Shown here: positions 8,782 to 16,981 of the stretch, piece by piece
Position numbering within the stretch: position 1 is the first letter of the stretch
How the letters are laid out: the number at the start of each line of letters is the position of its first letter
Assembly: GCF_001423585.1 (NCBI RefSeq)
Contig: NZ_LMOP01000001.1
Coordinates: forward strand, 682,001-746,000
Origin: Xanthomonas sp. Leaf148
Lineage (GTDB): Bacteria > Pseudomonadota > Gammaproteobacteria > Xanthomonadales > Xanthomonadaceae
Reading direction: 5' to 3'
DNA: 64,000 nt
The notes under the pieces: generated by a model
Seen by the model: the letters and a program-made list of their open reading frames with translations, nothing else
Told to the model about the DNA's origin: nothing
Database searches by the model: none
Program-made: the position numbers and the translations under genes

Positions 8782-9456
8782 CTATTCCTGCGAGCGCGGG
8801 GTCGGCACTTTCGCCGCGACGCTGAAGTCGGCGATCTTCCATAGATAGAACGCGGCATAAGTGCGGTATGGGCCCCAGCGTTGCCCGCGCTCGGCAAGTT
8901 CCTTCGGCGTGGGCATCTGCGCTTGTTTGTCTACGCGCTGGGCGCCCTTGCGCACACCCAGGTCGTCGATGGGCAGCAGGTCCGGGCGGCCCAGGCGGAA
9001 CATCAGCATCATCTCCACCGTCCAGCGGCCAATGCCGCGTACCGGCACCAGTGCTTCGACGATGGCGTCGTCTTCCATGAAGGCGAGTCTGCGTAACGAG
9101 GGGATTTCTCCATCCAGCTCACGCCGCGCCAGATCGCGCAATGCCAGCGCCTTGTTGCCAGAGACACCGCAGGCGCGCAGCGCCGCATCGTCCACTCGCC
9201 CCAGGGTGTCGGCATGCAGACGGCTCGATCCGATCGCCACCTCCACCCGCGCCACGATCGTGGATGCGGCCTTGCCGCTGAGTTGCTGAAACAAGATCGC
9301 ACGCGCCAACGCGTCCACCGGGTCGAACGGTTTGCGCCAACCTGGCTGCGGAGCGATGGGGCCGATGCGCTTCATCCACGCGCCCAACGCGCGGTCGCGC
9401 CGGCTTAACTGCGCGAACGCCGCCTCCACATCGAACCCGCGGGCATGCCGTGGCAT
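8782..9456 (-). CDS. DNA-3-methyladenine glycosylase (AlkA/HhH-GPD family)
   Basis: A 224-residue protein of the HhH-GPD superfamily. It removes alkylated bases in base excision repair. The helix-hairpin-helix appears as LVPVRGIGRWTVEMMLMF, followed by the Gly/Pro/Asp region GRPDLLPIDDLGVRKG. The second Asp of the DDLG pair is the expected catalytic residue. An upstream ARAILFQQLSGKAASTI helix is typical of the AlkA/MAG group. The length fits the short yeast-MAG-like subfamily without the AlkA N-terminal domain. It begins one base after the stop of the DUF423 gene on the same strand, so the two are coupled. Confidence 0.9.
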   Translation of the reverse strand: MPRHARGFDVEAAFAQLSRRDRALGAWMKRIGPIAPQPGWRKPFDPVDALARAILFQQLSGKAASTIVARVEVAIGSSRLHADTLGRVDDAALRACGVSGNKALALRDLARRELDGEIPSLRRLAFMEDDAIVEALVPVRGIGRWTVEMMLMFRLGRPDLLPIDDLGVRKGAQRVDKQAQMPTPKELAERGQRWGPYRTYAAFYLWKIADFSVAAKVPTPRSQE

Positions 9457-9457
9457 C

Positions 9458-9829
9458 TCAGCGCCTCAACGCGCCGATCGCCAACACCACCCAGCCCAGC
9501 ATCAGGCCGACCCCGCCGATCGGTGCAAGGCTGGTCGGCCAGTGCAGCAAGGCGCCGCCAACCAGGCTGCCGGCAAACAGCAACGTGCCGAGCAACAACA
9601 GATACAACCCGACGCGCGCGAGCGCACGCGTTTCGGTGGCGCCCAGCACGACCAGTACGGCGCCGTGCCCAAATGCGTACAGCGATGCCAACTGCAGCCG
9701 CGACTGCACCAGCGCGTCGGTCACGCCGTGCGAGGCGTAGGCCGACAGCCCCACCGCGATGGCGGCCAGCAAGCCGCCGCAAAAGGCCAGCAACGAGGGA
9801 TGTTTCTTGCGACGTTCGATTAAAGACAT
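9458..9829 (-). CDS. DUF423 family small inner membrane protein
   Basis: A 123-residue protein with four hydrophobic helices. The DUF423 signature LSAYASHGVTD, followed by LQLASLYAFGHGAVLV, is clear, with a C-terminal GGVGLMLGWVVLAIGAL helix. Function in the family is unknown. The start at MSLIERRKKHP (9827-9829) is preferred over an upstream in-frame ATG because family members begin near this point. It is the first gene of a two-gene minus-strand unit with the AlkA-type glycosylase. Confidence 0.8.
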   Translation of the reverse strand: MSLIERRKKHPSLLAFCGGLLAAIAVGLSAYASHGVTDALVQSRLQLASLYAFGHGAVLVVLGATETRALARVGLYLLLLGTLLFAGSLVGGALLHWPTSLAPIGGVGLMLGWVVLAIGALRR

Positions 9830-9860
9830 GCGGGCAGTTTCCGTTGCGGCGCCGTGGCGC

Positions 9861-9896
9861 AAAAAAAAACGCGCCGCAAGACTGCGGCGCGTTTTC
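9861..9896. terminator. Strong bidirectional rho-independent terminator
   Basis: ACGCGCCGCA (9869-9878), 4-base loop AGAC, TGCGGCGCGT (9883-9892): a perfect 10-bp GC-rich stem. Nine A residues lie on the left, giving a T run on the minus strand, and TTTT on the right. It ends the SRPBCC gene transcribed from the right. Confidence 0.9.
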
Positions 9897-9925
9897 GTCT
9901 GGATCAGATCATCGTGGTGAAACGA

Positions 9926-11110
9926 TTACTTGATGGCCCAGTAGACGTCATAGGTACCGTCCTGCGTAAACGACTTGTCCACGCCGCCCTTCCAGGACTC
10001 GTACGGACGTTCGGTCACGTCGTTGCCGCCGGTGGCAGACCAGGCACGCAGCGAGCTGCGGACGGCATCCAGGCCGGCCATATGGCCTGCGTAGGTAGCA
10101 AATGCCGAACGGTGTGCCTTGGTGCGCTCGTACTTCACCGGAGCTTCGGACGGGATGTTGAGCTTCAGCTCTTCACCCGTTGCGGCAACCGGTGTCGCAT
10201 CGACAGGTGCAGCAGCTGCTGCGGCGTCGTCCTTCTTGGCGTCGGTCTTGGCGGTGTCGGTCTTGGCATCGGCCTTCGGCGCGCCACCGGCACGCTTGCG
10301 GACCGGCTGCACGACGTCGAACGCGTACTTGTCGCTGGCAAAGTCGGTGGTGACGATCCGAACCGGACCAGCAGCTTCCAGACCATTGGCGTCCATCACG
10401 CGCTTGATCCACTCCTGGTTGTCCTTGATCGACTTCTTGATCGTCTCGTTATCACGATCGATGTTGCCCGCGGTGACGACCAACAGGTCCTCGGCCGGCA
10501 CATCGACGATCTTGAGATCGCTCAACACCGGCTTGCCGTCCAGCTGCGCGCGGTAGTCGAAGTTCGGCACGGTGGCCAATGCGGTTGCCAGACGCGACAG
10601 GCCCAGCTTCAGGTCGTCGCCCACGTGGCGGCTGACATACAAGCCCGCATAACGACCAAACAGGTTCCAGCCGTACTTGACGCTGTAATCCTGGGTGATC
10701 TTGACGTTCTTGTTGTTCTTGCCGGTCGGAGCCAGAGTGAAATTGGTGACCTTGTCGTAGCCCTTGGTGGGATCTTCGATCGCGATCTCAACACGCTCGT
10801 TCTTGACGGTGTTTTTAATTTCCCAGCTGCCGCTGCCGATATAGCCCTCGGTGGAGCTGTATTCGACGCGTGCACCCTTGCCCTCTTCCGGGCCGGCCAG
10901 CTTCAGCTGGATCTTCGGGTCACGCAGCACAAGCGGGTTCCAATCCTTGAAACGACGGAAGCTGTTCACGGTGTCGTAAACAATCGTCATTCTGCGGTTG
11001 GTCTCAACACTCTCGGACATCTGCCGCTCCGAGGGCAACACCAAGCCCACCACGACAAACAAGCCAGCCACGATCCCCAAGGCGATCAGGAACTCGATAA
11101 TACGGGTCAT
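9926..11110 (-). CDS. SRPBCC-domain protein with N-terminal membrane anchor
   Basis: A 394-residue protein. Residues 5-26 (IEFLIALGIVAGLFVVVGLV) form a membrane anchor. Residues ~30-185 have the START/SRPBCC layout (polyketide cyclase-like: NSFRRFKDWNPLVLRDPKI, then GKGARVEYSS). Residues ~195-390 resemble the AraC effector-binding (GyrI-like) fold, interrupted by a low-complexity Ala/Asp/Lys linker at ~275-300. The family is common in Xanthomonas and Stenotrophomonas; its ligand is unknown. It is monocistronic, with its own terminator directly downstream. Confidence 0.7.
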   Translation of the reverse strand: MTRIIEFLIALGIVAGLFVVVGLVLPSERQMSESVETNRRMTIVYDTVNSFRRFKDWNPLVLRDPKIQLKLAGPEEGKGARVEYSSTEGYIGSGSWEIKNTVKNERVEIAIEDPTKGYDKVTNFTLAPTGKNNKNVKITQDYSVKYGWNLFGRYAGLYVSRHVGDDLKLGLSRLATALATVPNFDYRAQLDGKPVLSDLKIVDVPAEDLLVVTAGNIDRDNETIKKSIKDNQEWIKRVMDANGLEAAGPVRIVTTDFASDKYAFDVVQPVRKRAGGAPKADAKTDTAKTDAKKDDAAAAAAPVDATPVAATGEELKLNIPSEAPVKYERTKAHRSAFATYAGHMAGLDAVRSSLRAWSATGGNDVTERPYESWKGGVDKSFTQDGTYDVYWAIK

Positions 11111-11471
11111 TCAGGAGGTCTCCGGGGCCGATCCCACGGCCGGGTTGAGTGAAGCGAAGCCACCATCCTAGCAGGCTTCGAGAAAGATGTTCAGTTGTGC
11201 GACGGGTAGCGCGGTCTTGCGGTGTCATTTAGCGCACGCGGCGCTGCTGCGGAACTGCGCAATCCCAGTCTGTACAAGGGTTTGCGCCAATTGCGCGCAG
11301 TCATCATGCACATCGCGCGCTGCGTGCGTGTGATGCCGCATTAGCCAAAGGCATTTGGGGGCGTGTCACCGCACCACTCGGCGCAACGCAACCGCATAAA
11401 GATGCATGCAGGCCGGCGATGCCGCATCGCGCAGCGATCGCCGTGCAGGGCGGCATTGAGTTACGACGGCA

Positions 11472-11550
11472 CTGCCGTCAGACCAGCTGCAGCTCGAATG
11501 CCTTAAGTAACGCGCGGGTGCGGTCGCGCACGCGCAATTTGGACAGGGTG
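11472..11550 (-). pseudogene. Degenerate duplicate of response-regulator 3' end
   Basis: Bases 11472-11550 match 11623-11701 at a constant offset of 151 bp, with about seven substitutions in 79 bases. Read on the minus strand the duplicate still encodes LTLSKLRVRDRTRALLKAF then ELQLV and a stop. The genuine gene ends ILSKLGVRDRTRAVLKAF then ELQLV. It is thus the last ~25 codons of a LuxR-type HTH domain without the rest of a gene. It may be left over from a tandem regulator duplication followed by deletion. Confidence 0.8.
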
Positions 11551-11592
11551 AGCAGGCGCTGCCTGCAAGCCGCAGGCTTGCGCGCCCGCGAA

Positions 11593-11615
11593 CGCCCGGC
11601 GCGCTGCGCCGGGCG
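11593..11615. repeat. Perfect 10-bp hairpin between duplicate and gene end
   Basis: CGCCCGGCGC (11593-11602), loop GCT, GCGCCGGGCG (11606-11615). It lies just past the true stop codon of the response regulator. No T run follows on either strand. Confidence 0.7.
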
Positions 11616-11628
11616 GGACATCCTGCTG

Positions 11629-12270
11629 TCAGACCAGCTGCAGCTCGAATGCCTTGAGTACCGCGCGGGTGCGGTCGCGCACGCCCAACTTGGACAGGAT
11701 GTTGGACACGTGATTCTTGATGGTGCCCTCCGCCACGCCCAGCGAATTGGCAATCTCCTTGTTGGAAAAGCCGCTCGCCATCAACCGCAGGATCTCGGTC
11801 TCGCGATCGGTGAGCGGATCGGGCCGGTCCAGGCTGACGAACTCGTTACGCATGTGCTCCAGGCCCGAGAGCAGGCGCTGGGTGACCGCCGGCTGCACCA
11901 GCGAGCCGCCGTCGGCCACGGTGCGGATCGCGCCGACCAGCTGTTCCAGCGACACGTCCTTGAGCAGATAGCCCTTGGCGCCAGCCTTGAGCCCGGCCAG
12001 CACCAGTTGGTCGTCGTCGAAGGTGGTCAGGATGATGGTCGGCGGCAGGGTGCCGTTGCGCGAGAGCATCTGCAGGGCTTCCAGGCCGGACATCACCGGC
12101 ATGCGCATGTCCATCAGCACCACGTCCGGCTGGATCTGCGGAATTTGCTCCACCGCCTGCTTGCCGTCCGAGGCCTCGGCCACCACCTCGATGCCGTTGT
12201 CCAGAGCCAGCAGCGAGCGGATCCCCTGGCGCACCAGGGTTTGGTCGTCGACCAGGCACACACGGATCAT
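11629..12270 (-). CDS. NarL/FixJ-family response regulator
   Basis: A 213-residue protein. The receiver domain (1-120) shows the acidic pair at Asp8-Asp9, phospho-acceptor Asp54 in VVLMDMRMPVMSG, TTFDDD and KGYLLKD. The C-terminal LuxR-type HTH (~150-213) shows LTDRETEILRLMASGFSNKE and GVAEGTIKNHVSNILSKLGV. It is cognate to the histidine kinase immediately upstream: the kinase stop and this start overlap by one base (TGATG), so they are coupled. The last 25 codons are duplicated downstream. Confidence 0.9.
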   Translation of the reverse strand: MIRVCLVDDQTLVRQGIRSLLALDNGIEVVAEASDGKQAVEQIPQIQPDVVLMDMRMPVMSGLEALQMLSRNGTLPPTIILTTFDDDQLVLAGLKAGAKGYLLKDVSLEQLVGAIRTVADGGSLVQPAVTQRLLSGLEHMRNEFVSLDRPDPLTDRETEILRLMASGFSNKEIANSLGVAEGTIKNHVSNILSKLGVRDRTRAVLKAFELQLV

Positions 12271-13463
12271 CAGAACACTCCTTGAGTAACGGCCGCAGGC
12301 ATCAGTGCCGGCGCGCCTGGAACGCAGATGCGCAGGCCGAAGCCGTCGCCGCGCCGGGTTTGGATTTCCAGCTTGCCACCATACTGGTTGAGCCGTTCAC
12401 GCATGCCGCGCAGTCCGTTGCCGGGCGCCACCGCATCGGCGCCATGGCCGTCGTCGCGGGCGTCGATCAGCACGGTATCCGCATCGCGCCGCACCTGGAT
12501 CCACAGATTGCGCGCGCCAGCGTGGCGCACCGCGTTGGTGATGATTTCCTGGGTGCAGCGCAGCAGCACGTGCGCCCGCTCGGGGTCATCCAGGGTCAGC
12601 GGCTGGGCGATATCCAGATGGATGTCCAGCGACGGGACCTGGGTCACCAGGGGGCGCAGCGCCGCTTCCAGATCGATGGCGCCGCTGTCGCGCAAATGGC
12701 TGACCGCCTCGCGCACATCGGTGAGCAGCAGCTTGGCCAGGGTGTGCGCCTGACGCACGTGTTCCTGCGCCTGGCCCTCGGTGATGTGGCCGGCCACTTC
12801 CAGGTTGAGGCTGAGCGCGGTGAGATGGTGACCGAGCAGATCGTGCAGCTCGCGCGAGATGCGGGTGCGCTCGTTGATGCGTGCGCTTTCGGCCAGCAGC
12901 GCGCGGGTGGCGCGCAGTTCGGCGTTGAGCCGGCGCTGCTCTTCGCGCGCCTCGGTCTGCTGCCGGGCGACCAGGCTGGTGACGAAGATGAACATCGAAA
13001 AGCCGCCGTAAAGCAGCGATTGCATCAATGCGCCGGAGACCGGGAACCCCAGCAGCAGATGGTAGACCGGCAGCACCGCCAGCTGGCTCAGCACCAGCCA
13101 CACCACGCCAACACGTAGCGGCAACAGCCAGGGGATCACCCCGGCCGCCACCATCATCAAAATGCTGCCGAGGCCGGTTCGGGTGAGATAGCTGACCGCC
13201 AGCGCGCAGATCGTGAGCAGTAGCAGGATAAGGCGATCGTACCAATGCGCGTGACCGCCACTGTTCAAGCCGCGCGTCAACCAGAAATAGCTGACACCGA
13301 AGCCGATGAAGAACGCCGACATCGTGGCGGCCTCCAGCACGCTGCGGTGGTCGCCATCTTCTGCAGGCGCCCAGTAGATGAACACCAAAGGCATGGCGAT
13401 CATCGCCCAGGTGAACAGGCCGGCGAAGCGCAGGACGCGCGTATGACTGAGGTATCCCAACAT
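12270..13463 (-). CDS. DesK-like sensor histidine kinase (HisKA_3)
   Basis: A 397-residue protein. It has five or six membrane helices in residues ~12-163, a coiled segment (RQQTEAREEQRRLNAELRA) and the HisKA_3 dimerisation domain with phospho-acceptor His207 in ISRELHDLLGHHLTAL. The HATPase follows: QEIITNAVRHAGA is the N box and GHGADAVAPGNGLRGM spans the G1/G2 glycines. The overall plan resembles DesK-type membrane sensors. With no periplasmic domain, the signal is probably sensed within or near the membrane. It is followed in a one-base overlap by its NarL-type regulator. Confidence 0.88.
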   Translation of the reverse strand: MLGYLSHTRVLRFAGLFTWAMIAMPLVFIYWAPAEDGDHRSVLEAATMSAFFIGFGVSYFWLTRGLNSGGHAHWYDRLILLLLTICALAVSYLTRTGLGSILMMVAAGVIPWLLPLRVGVVWLVLSQLAVLPVYHLLLGFPVSGALMQSLLYGGFSMFIFVTSLVARQQTEAREEQRRLNAELRATRALLAESARINERTRISRELHDLLGHHLTALSLNLEVAGHITEGQAQEHVRQAHTLAKLLLTDVREAVSHLRDSGAIDLEAALRPLVTQVPSLDIHLDIAQPLTLDDPERAHVLLRCTQEIITNAVRHAGARNLWIQVRRDADTVLIDARDDGHGADAVAPGNGLRGMRERLNQYGGKLEIQTRRGDGFGLRICVPGAPALMPAAVTQGVF

Positions 13464-13694
13464 GCTGGCATCTTAGGCCCAAGCGCCGCCGCTGCCCTCT
13501 TGCCGGAAGTCATGCATGCACGTGTTCGCCTGCAAGCACCTGGCAGCAGGGCCGGGTTTGCGCATGCGCGGTGCCCTGCGCGAAGGCGACTTGCGCGCCG
13601 GGGCGCACGCGGCGGGTCGCCGCTTCAGGCCACGCATGTAATAATCCGACGCAGATCCGATTTCGGATCGAGAGCGTTACCCCACGGAGTCCCA

Positions 13695-14294
13695 ATGTCG
13701 ATCGTCATCCGCGACGTGCGCGAGCACGAGCTCGATTCCGTCCTGGCCCTGAACAACAATGCCGGACTGGCGATCCTGCCGCTGGATTCAAACAAGCTGC
13801 AACGCTTCTACGAACAGGCCGAATATTTCCGCGTCGCCGAGCGCGACGGCAACCTGGCCGGTTTCCTGGTCGGGTTCGGTAGCGGCAGTGCCCATGACAG
13901 CAGCAACTTCGCCTGGTTCCGGGACCGTCATCCGGAATTTTTCTATATCGACCGCATCGTGGTCGCCAGCCGCCGTCGCGGCGGTGGCGTCGGGCGGGCG
14001 TTCTATGCCGATGTGCAGAGCTACACCGAGCTGCGCTACCCGCAGCTGGCTTGCGAGGTGTTCTTGGACCACGGCGCCGATGCGGCGTTGCTGTTCCATG
14101 GCAGCTTCGGCTTCCGCGAGGTCGGCCAGAACACCATGCCCGACGTGGAAGTGCGCGCGAGCATGCTGATGAAAGACATGAGCAGCTATCCGTGGGTCAA
14201 GGAGACCTATGGCGGCAAGTTGCCCGAAGAATTGCCGTGGGTCGGCCGGCCGCGGCATGCCGCCGCCACCGACAACCCATCGACGGGGAGCTGA
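13695..14294 (+). CDS. GNAT-family N-acetyltransferase
   Basis: A 199-residue protein with the GNAT fold. RVAERDGNLAGFLVGFG are the beta strands. FYIDRIVVASRRRGGGVGRA carries the acetyl-CoA pyrophosphate loop (R-R-G-G-G-V-G-R). FLDHGADAALLFHGSFGFRE is the usual final helix and strand. The substrate is unknown. The ATG at 13695 is chosen because the N-terminus SIVIRDVREHELD aligns with family starts; upstream in-frame sequence is antisense to the kinase. Its stop is two bases before the minC GTG, so it is in the minCDE transcription unit. Confidence 0.85.
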   Translation: MSIVIRDVREHELDSVLALNNNAGLAILPLDSNKLQRFYEQAEYFRVAERDGNLAGFLVGFGSGSAHDSSNFAWFRDRHPEFFYIDRIVVASRRRGGGVGRAFYADVQSYTELRYPQLACEVFLDHGADAALLFHGSFGFREVGQNTMPDVEVRASMLMKDMSSYPWVKETYGGKLPEELPWVGRPRHAAATDNPSTGS

Positions 14295-14296
14295 GC

Positions 14297-15043
14297 GTGT
14301 CGAGTGTGAATGTGGATTTTGAACAGGCCGGCGAACTCAAGATTGGCCAGGTGGGCATTGCCAACCTGCGCGTGCGGACGCTGGATGTGCCGCGCCTGGT
14401 GCAGGAAATGCGCGAGCGCGTGACCCGCGCACCCAAGCTGTTCGGGCGGGCGGCGGTGATCCTGGATTTCGGCGGCCTGTCGCAGGTGCCGGACGTGGCC
14501 ACCGCCAAGGCGCTGCTGGATGGGCTGCGCGATGCCGGCGTGCTGCCGGTGGCGCTGGCTTACGGCACCAGCGAGATCGACCTGCTGTCGCAGCAACTCG
14601 GCGTGCCGCTGTTGGCAAAGTTCCGCGCGCAATACGAGCCGACCGCGGTCAGCCCACCGCCTCCACCACCGCCGGCGGCACGCGCCGAACCCGCAGCGCC
14701 GGCCGCGCGCCCGGCGCCGGGCCGCATGCAACGTAATGCGGTGCGTTCGGGCCAGCAGCTGTACGCGGAAAACTGCGACCTGACCGTACTCAATACGGTC
14801 GGCGCCGGGGCGGAGGTCATCGCCGACGGCAGCATCCATATCTACGGTACCCTGCGTGGCCGCGCTCTGGCCGGCGCGCAGGGCAACCCGGACGCGCGCA
14901 TCTTCTGCCGCGACTTCCACGCCGAACTGGTCGCCATCGCTGGCCACTACAAGGTGCTGGACGATGTTCCCATGGACCTGCGTGGCAAGGCCGTCCAGGT
15001 CTGGCTGGAGCAGGATCAGATCAAGATCGCTGCGCTTGATTGA
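14297..15043 (+). CDS. minC: Septum site-determining protein MinC
   Basis: A 248-residue protein and FtsZ-polymerisation inhibitor that blocks polar division with MinD. The N-terminal domain carries VILDFGGLSQVPDVATAKAL. A Pro-rich linker (SPPPPPPPAARAEP) follows. The C-terminal beta-helix starts RSGQQLYAENCDLTVLN and includes VIADGSIHIYGTLRGRALAG, which is highly conserved in MinC and binds MinD. The GTG start at 14297 is inferred because the GNAT stop ends at 14294 and no closer ATG preserves the domain. It is followed by minD in the same transcription unit. Confidence 0.95.
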   Translation: MSSVNVDFEQAGELKIGQVGIANLRVRTLDVPRLVQEMRERVTRAPKLFGRAAVILDFGGLSQVPDVATAKALLDGLRDAGVLPVALAYGTSEIDLLSQQLGVPLLAKFRAQYEPTAVSPPPPPPPAARAEPAAPAARPAPGRMQRNAVRSGQQLYAENCDLTVLNTVGAGAEVIADGSIHIYGTLRGRALAGAQGNPDARIFCRDFHAELVAIAGHYKVLDDVPMDLRGKAVQVWLEQDQIKIAALD

Positions 15044-15078
15044 CGCGGCCCAACCACAGAAATATTCGGAGAAATCCT

Positions 15079-15888
15079 TTGGCTGAAATCATCGTAGTCA
15101 CCTCCGGCAAGGGCGGCGTCGGCAAGACCACCACCAGCGCGAGCCTGGCCTGCGGGCTGGCACGGCGCGGCAAGAAGGTCGCCGTCATCGACTTCGACGT
15201 CGGTTTGCGCAACCTGGACCTGATCATGGGCTGCGAGCGGCGCGTGGTGTACGACTTCGTCAACGTCGTGCATGGCGAAGCCACGCTCAAGCAGTCGCTG
15301 ATCAAGGACAAGCGGTTCGACAACCTGTACGTGCTGGCTGCCTCACAGACCCGCGACAAGGATGCACTGACCCAGGACGGCGTGGAGAAGGTGCTCAAGG
15401 ACCTGGCCGCCGACGGCTTCGAGTACATCGTCTGCGATTCGCCGGCCGGTATCGAAAAAGGCGCGTTCCTGTCGATGTATTTCGCCGACCGCGCCGTAGT
15501 GGTGGTGAACCCGGAAGTGTCCTCGGTGCGCGACTCCGACCGCATCATCGGCCTGCTCGATTCCAAGACCCGCAAGGCCGAAGAAGGCAAGACGGTGCCG
15601 GCGTTCCTGTTGCTGACCCGCTACAGCCCGGGCCGCGTGGAAGGTGGCGAGATGCTCAGCATCACCGACGTGGAAGAAGTGCTGGGGCTCAAGGCCATCG
15701 GCGTGATTCCCGAATCCGGCGACGTGCTCAACGCCTCCAACAAGGGCGAGCCGGTGATCCTGGACGGCGAGTCCCCGGCCGGCCAGGCCTACGACGACGC
15801 GGTCGCCCGCATCATGGGCGAAGAGCGCCCGATGCGATTCATATCCGTGGAGAAGAAAGGCTTCTTCAGCAAGCTGTTCGGAGGCTAA
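15079..15888 (+). CDS. minD: Septum site-determining ATPase MinD
   Basis: A 269-residue deviant Walker-A ATPase. It oscillates at the membrane, recruits MinC and is stimulated by MinE. Residues 2-20 read [19 protein letters not shown], with both signature lysines (11 and 16). Further on are [16 protein letters not shown], the switch II region [13 protein letters not shown] and a C-terminal membrane-targeting amphipathic helix, [10 protein letters not shown]. The start is TTG at 15079: GGAG lies 7 bases before it and the protein then begins exactly at the family N-terminus. A TTG at 15040 would add 13 non-homologous residues. Confidence 0.96.
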   Translation: MAEIIVVTSGKGGVGKTTTSASLACGLARRGKKVAVIDFDVGLRNLDLIMGCERRVVYDFVNVVHGEATLKQSLIKDKRFDNLYVLAASQTRDKDALTQDGVEKVLKDLAADGFEYIVCDSPAGIEKGAFLSMYFADRAVVVVNPEVSSVRDSDRIIGLLDSKTRKAEEGKTVPAFLLLTRYSPGRVEGGEMLSITDVEEVLGLKAIGVIPESGDVLNASNKGEPVILDGESPAGQAYDDAVARIMGEERPMRFISVEKKGFFSKLFGG

Positions 15889-15890
15889 GC

Positions 15891-16148
15891 ATGGGCCTGC
15901 TCGATTTTCTCAAGAGCAAGAAGAACACCGCCGAGACGGCCAAGAACCGCCTGCAGATCATCATTGCGCAGGAGCGCAACCACCGTGGCGGGCCGGATTA
16001 CCTGCCGCTGCTGCAGCGCGAATTGCTGGAAGTGATCAAGAAGTACGTCAACATCGACGCCGATGCGGTGCGGGTGGATCTGGTCAAGGACGGCGAGCAC
16101 GACGTGCTGGATATTTCAGTCGCCTTGCCGGAAGACGGCGACAAGTAA
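15891..16148 (+). CDS. minE: Cell division topological specificity factor MinE
   Basis: An 85-residue protein. It has the N-terminal membrane/MinD-binding segment ([20 protein letters not shown]) and the anti-MinCD helix/strand region [11 protein letters not shown]. The C-terminal topological domain includes [17 protein letters not shown] and [18 protein letters not shown]. Length is normal. The start lies two bases after the minD stop, so it is the last gene of the min operon before a terminator. Confidence 0.96.
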   Translation: MGLLDFLKSKKNTAETAKNRLQIIIAQERNHRGGPDYLPLLQRELLEVIKKYVNIDADAVRVDLVKDGEHDVLDISVALPEDGDK

Positions 16149-16222
16149 CGCGGTCATTGCCGCCGGCGTGCAGCCCGTAGACGCTTGCGCGCTGTGTGGC
16201 GGTCGCCGCATTGTCCTCCTGA

Positions 16223-16250
16223 CGGTACCGTGTTCGCACGGTGCCGTTTT
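16223..16250 (+). terminator. Terminator of the minCDE operon
   Basis: CGGTACCGTG (16223-16232), tetraloop TTCG, CACGGTGCCG (16237-16246), then TTTT. The stem has one G-U wobble and a stable UUCG loop. It lies 75 bases past the minE stop. Confidence 0.85.
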
Positions 16251-16304
16251 GGTTTCTGCCCCACTACGCGCCATTGCGGCGCGCCCGACCGCGAGCCACT
16301 GCGC

Positions 16305-16796
16305 GTGATTCCACATCCTGCTTCCGCATCCGATGCTTCCGCTGTGCTGTGCGTGGCCGATATCGGCCTGGACGCACCGGCAGCCTTGCTGGGCCGGTAT
16401 GGCCTGCGCCTGCATCGCGTGGACGCTGACGCGCCGATTCCTGGCAGTTTCTGGGGCGAACCGGAAGCGGGCATCATCGGCTGCGATGTCTATGTGCGCG
16501 ACGACACGCCGGTGCATTCGATGCTGCATGAAGCCGGGCACCTGATCGTGCTGCCTGCCGACAAACGCGCCGCCGTACATACCGATGCCACCGATTCGGT
16601 GGATGAGGAAGACGCCACCTGCTACCTGCAGATTCTGCTGGCCGCCCAGTTACCGGGTGTGGGCAGTGCGCGGCTGATGGCCGACATGGATGCCTGGGGC
16701 TATACCTATCGACTGGGGTCCACCCGCGCCTGGTTCGAGCAGGATGCGGAGAACGCGCGCAGCTGGTTGCACGAACGCGGGCTGCTGCCGGTCTGA
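16305..16796 (+). CDS. Hypothetical protein with HExxH-type motif
   Basis: A 163-residue protein starting at GTG 16305; no nearby ATG fits. The centre reads VYVRDDTPVHSMLHEAGHLI, where HEAGH matches the HExxH zinc-peptidase motif. The downstream acidic cluster TDSVDEEDATCYLQILLA could hold a third ligand (Glu or Asp), as in ImmA/IrrE or gluzincin folds. No signal peptide and no membrane segment, so probably cytoplasmic. Protease activity is inference from the motif; many conserved proteins of this type are uncharacterised. It lies just after the min terminator, so it has its own promoter or uses read-through. Confidence 0.65.
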   Translation: MIPHPASASDASAVLCVADIGLDAPAALLGRYGLRLHRVDADAPIPGSFWGEPEAGIIGCDVYVRDDTPVHSMLHEAGHLIVLPADKRAAVHTDATDSVDEEDATCYLQILLAAQLPGVGSARLMADMDAWGYTYRLGSTRAWFEQDAENARSWLHERGLLPV

Positions 16797-16981
16797 GCTG
16801 GCTGCATGATGGTGCGGTGCGCGCTGTGGCGCCCACCAAGGGACAAGATGCTTGCATGGCTTGGGGTGCAGGCTGAGGACTATTGCCTGTGCCTGCAGAT
16901 CACCGTGCGCGATCAACATGCCGTCGCAGCGTGCGCCGTGCACTGCACCGTCTTGCGATGCAGGCAGTGCGCACGCTGAGG

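Larger units (their letters stand above)
11111..11628. other. Gene-free region with a degenerate duplicate and hairpins
   Basis: The first ~360 bp show no coding potential and include the promoter side of the SRPBCC gene. The last ~150 bp contain a decayed copy of the adjacent response regulator's 3' end and two perfect hairpins: GCAAGCC/GGCTTGC at 11565-11581 and CGCCCGGCGC/GCGCCGGGCG at 11593-11615. Confidence 0.7.
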
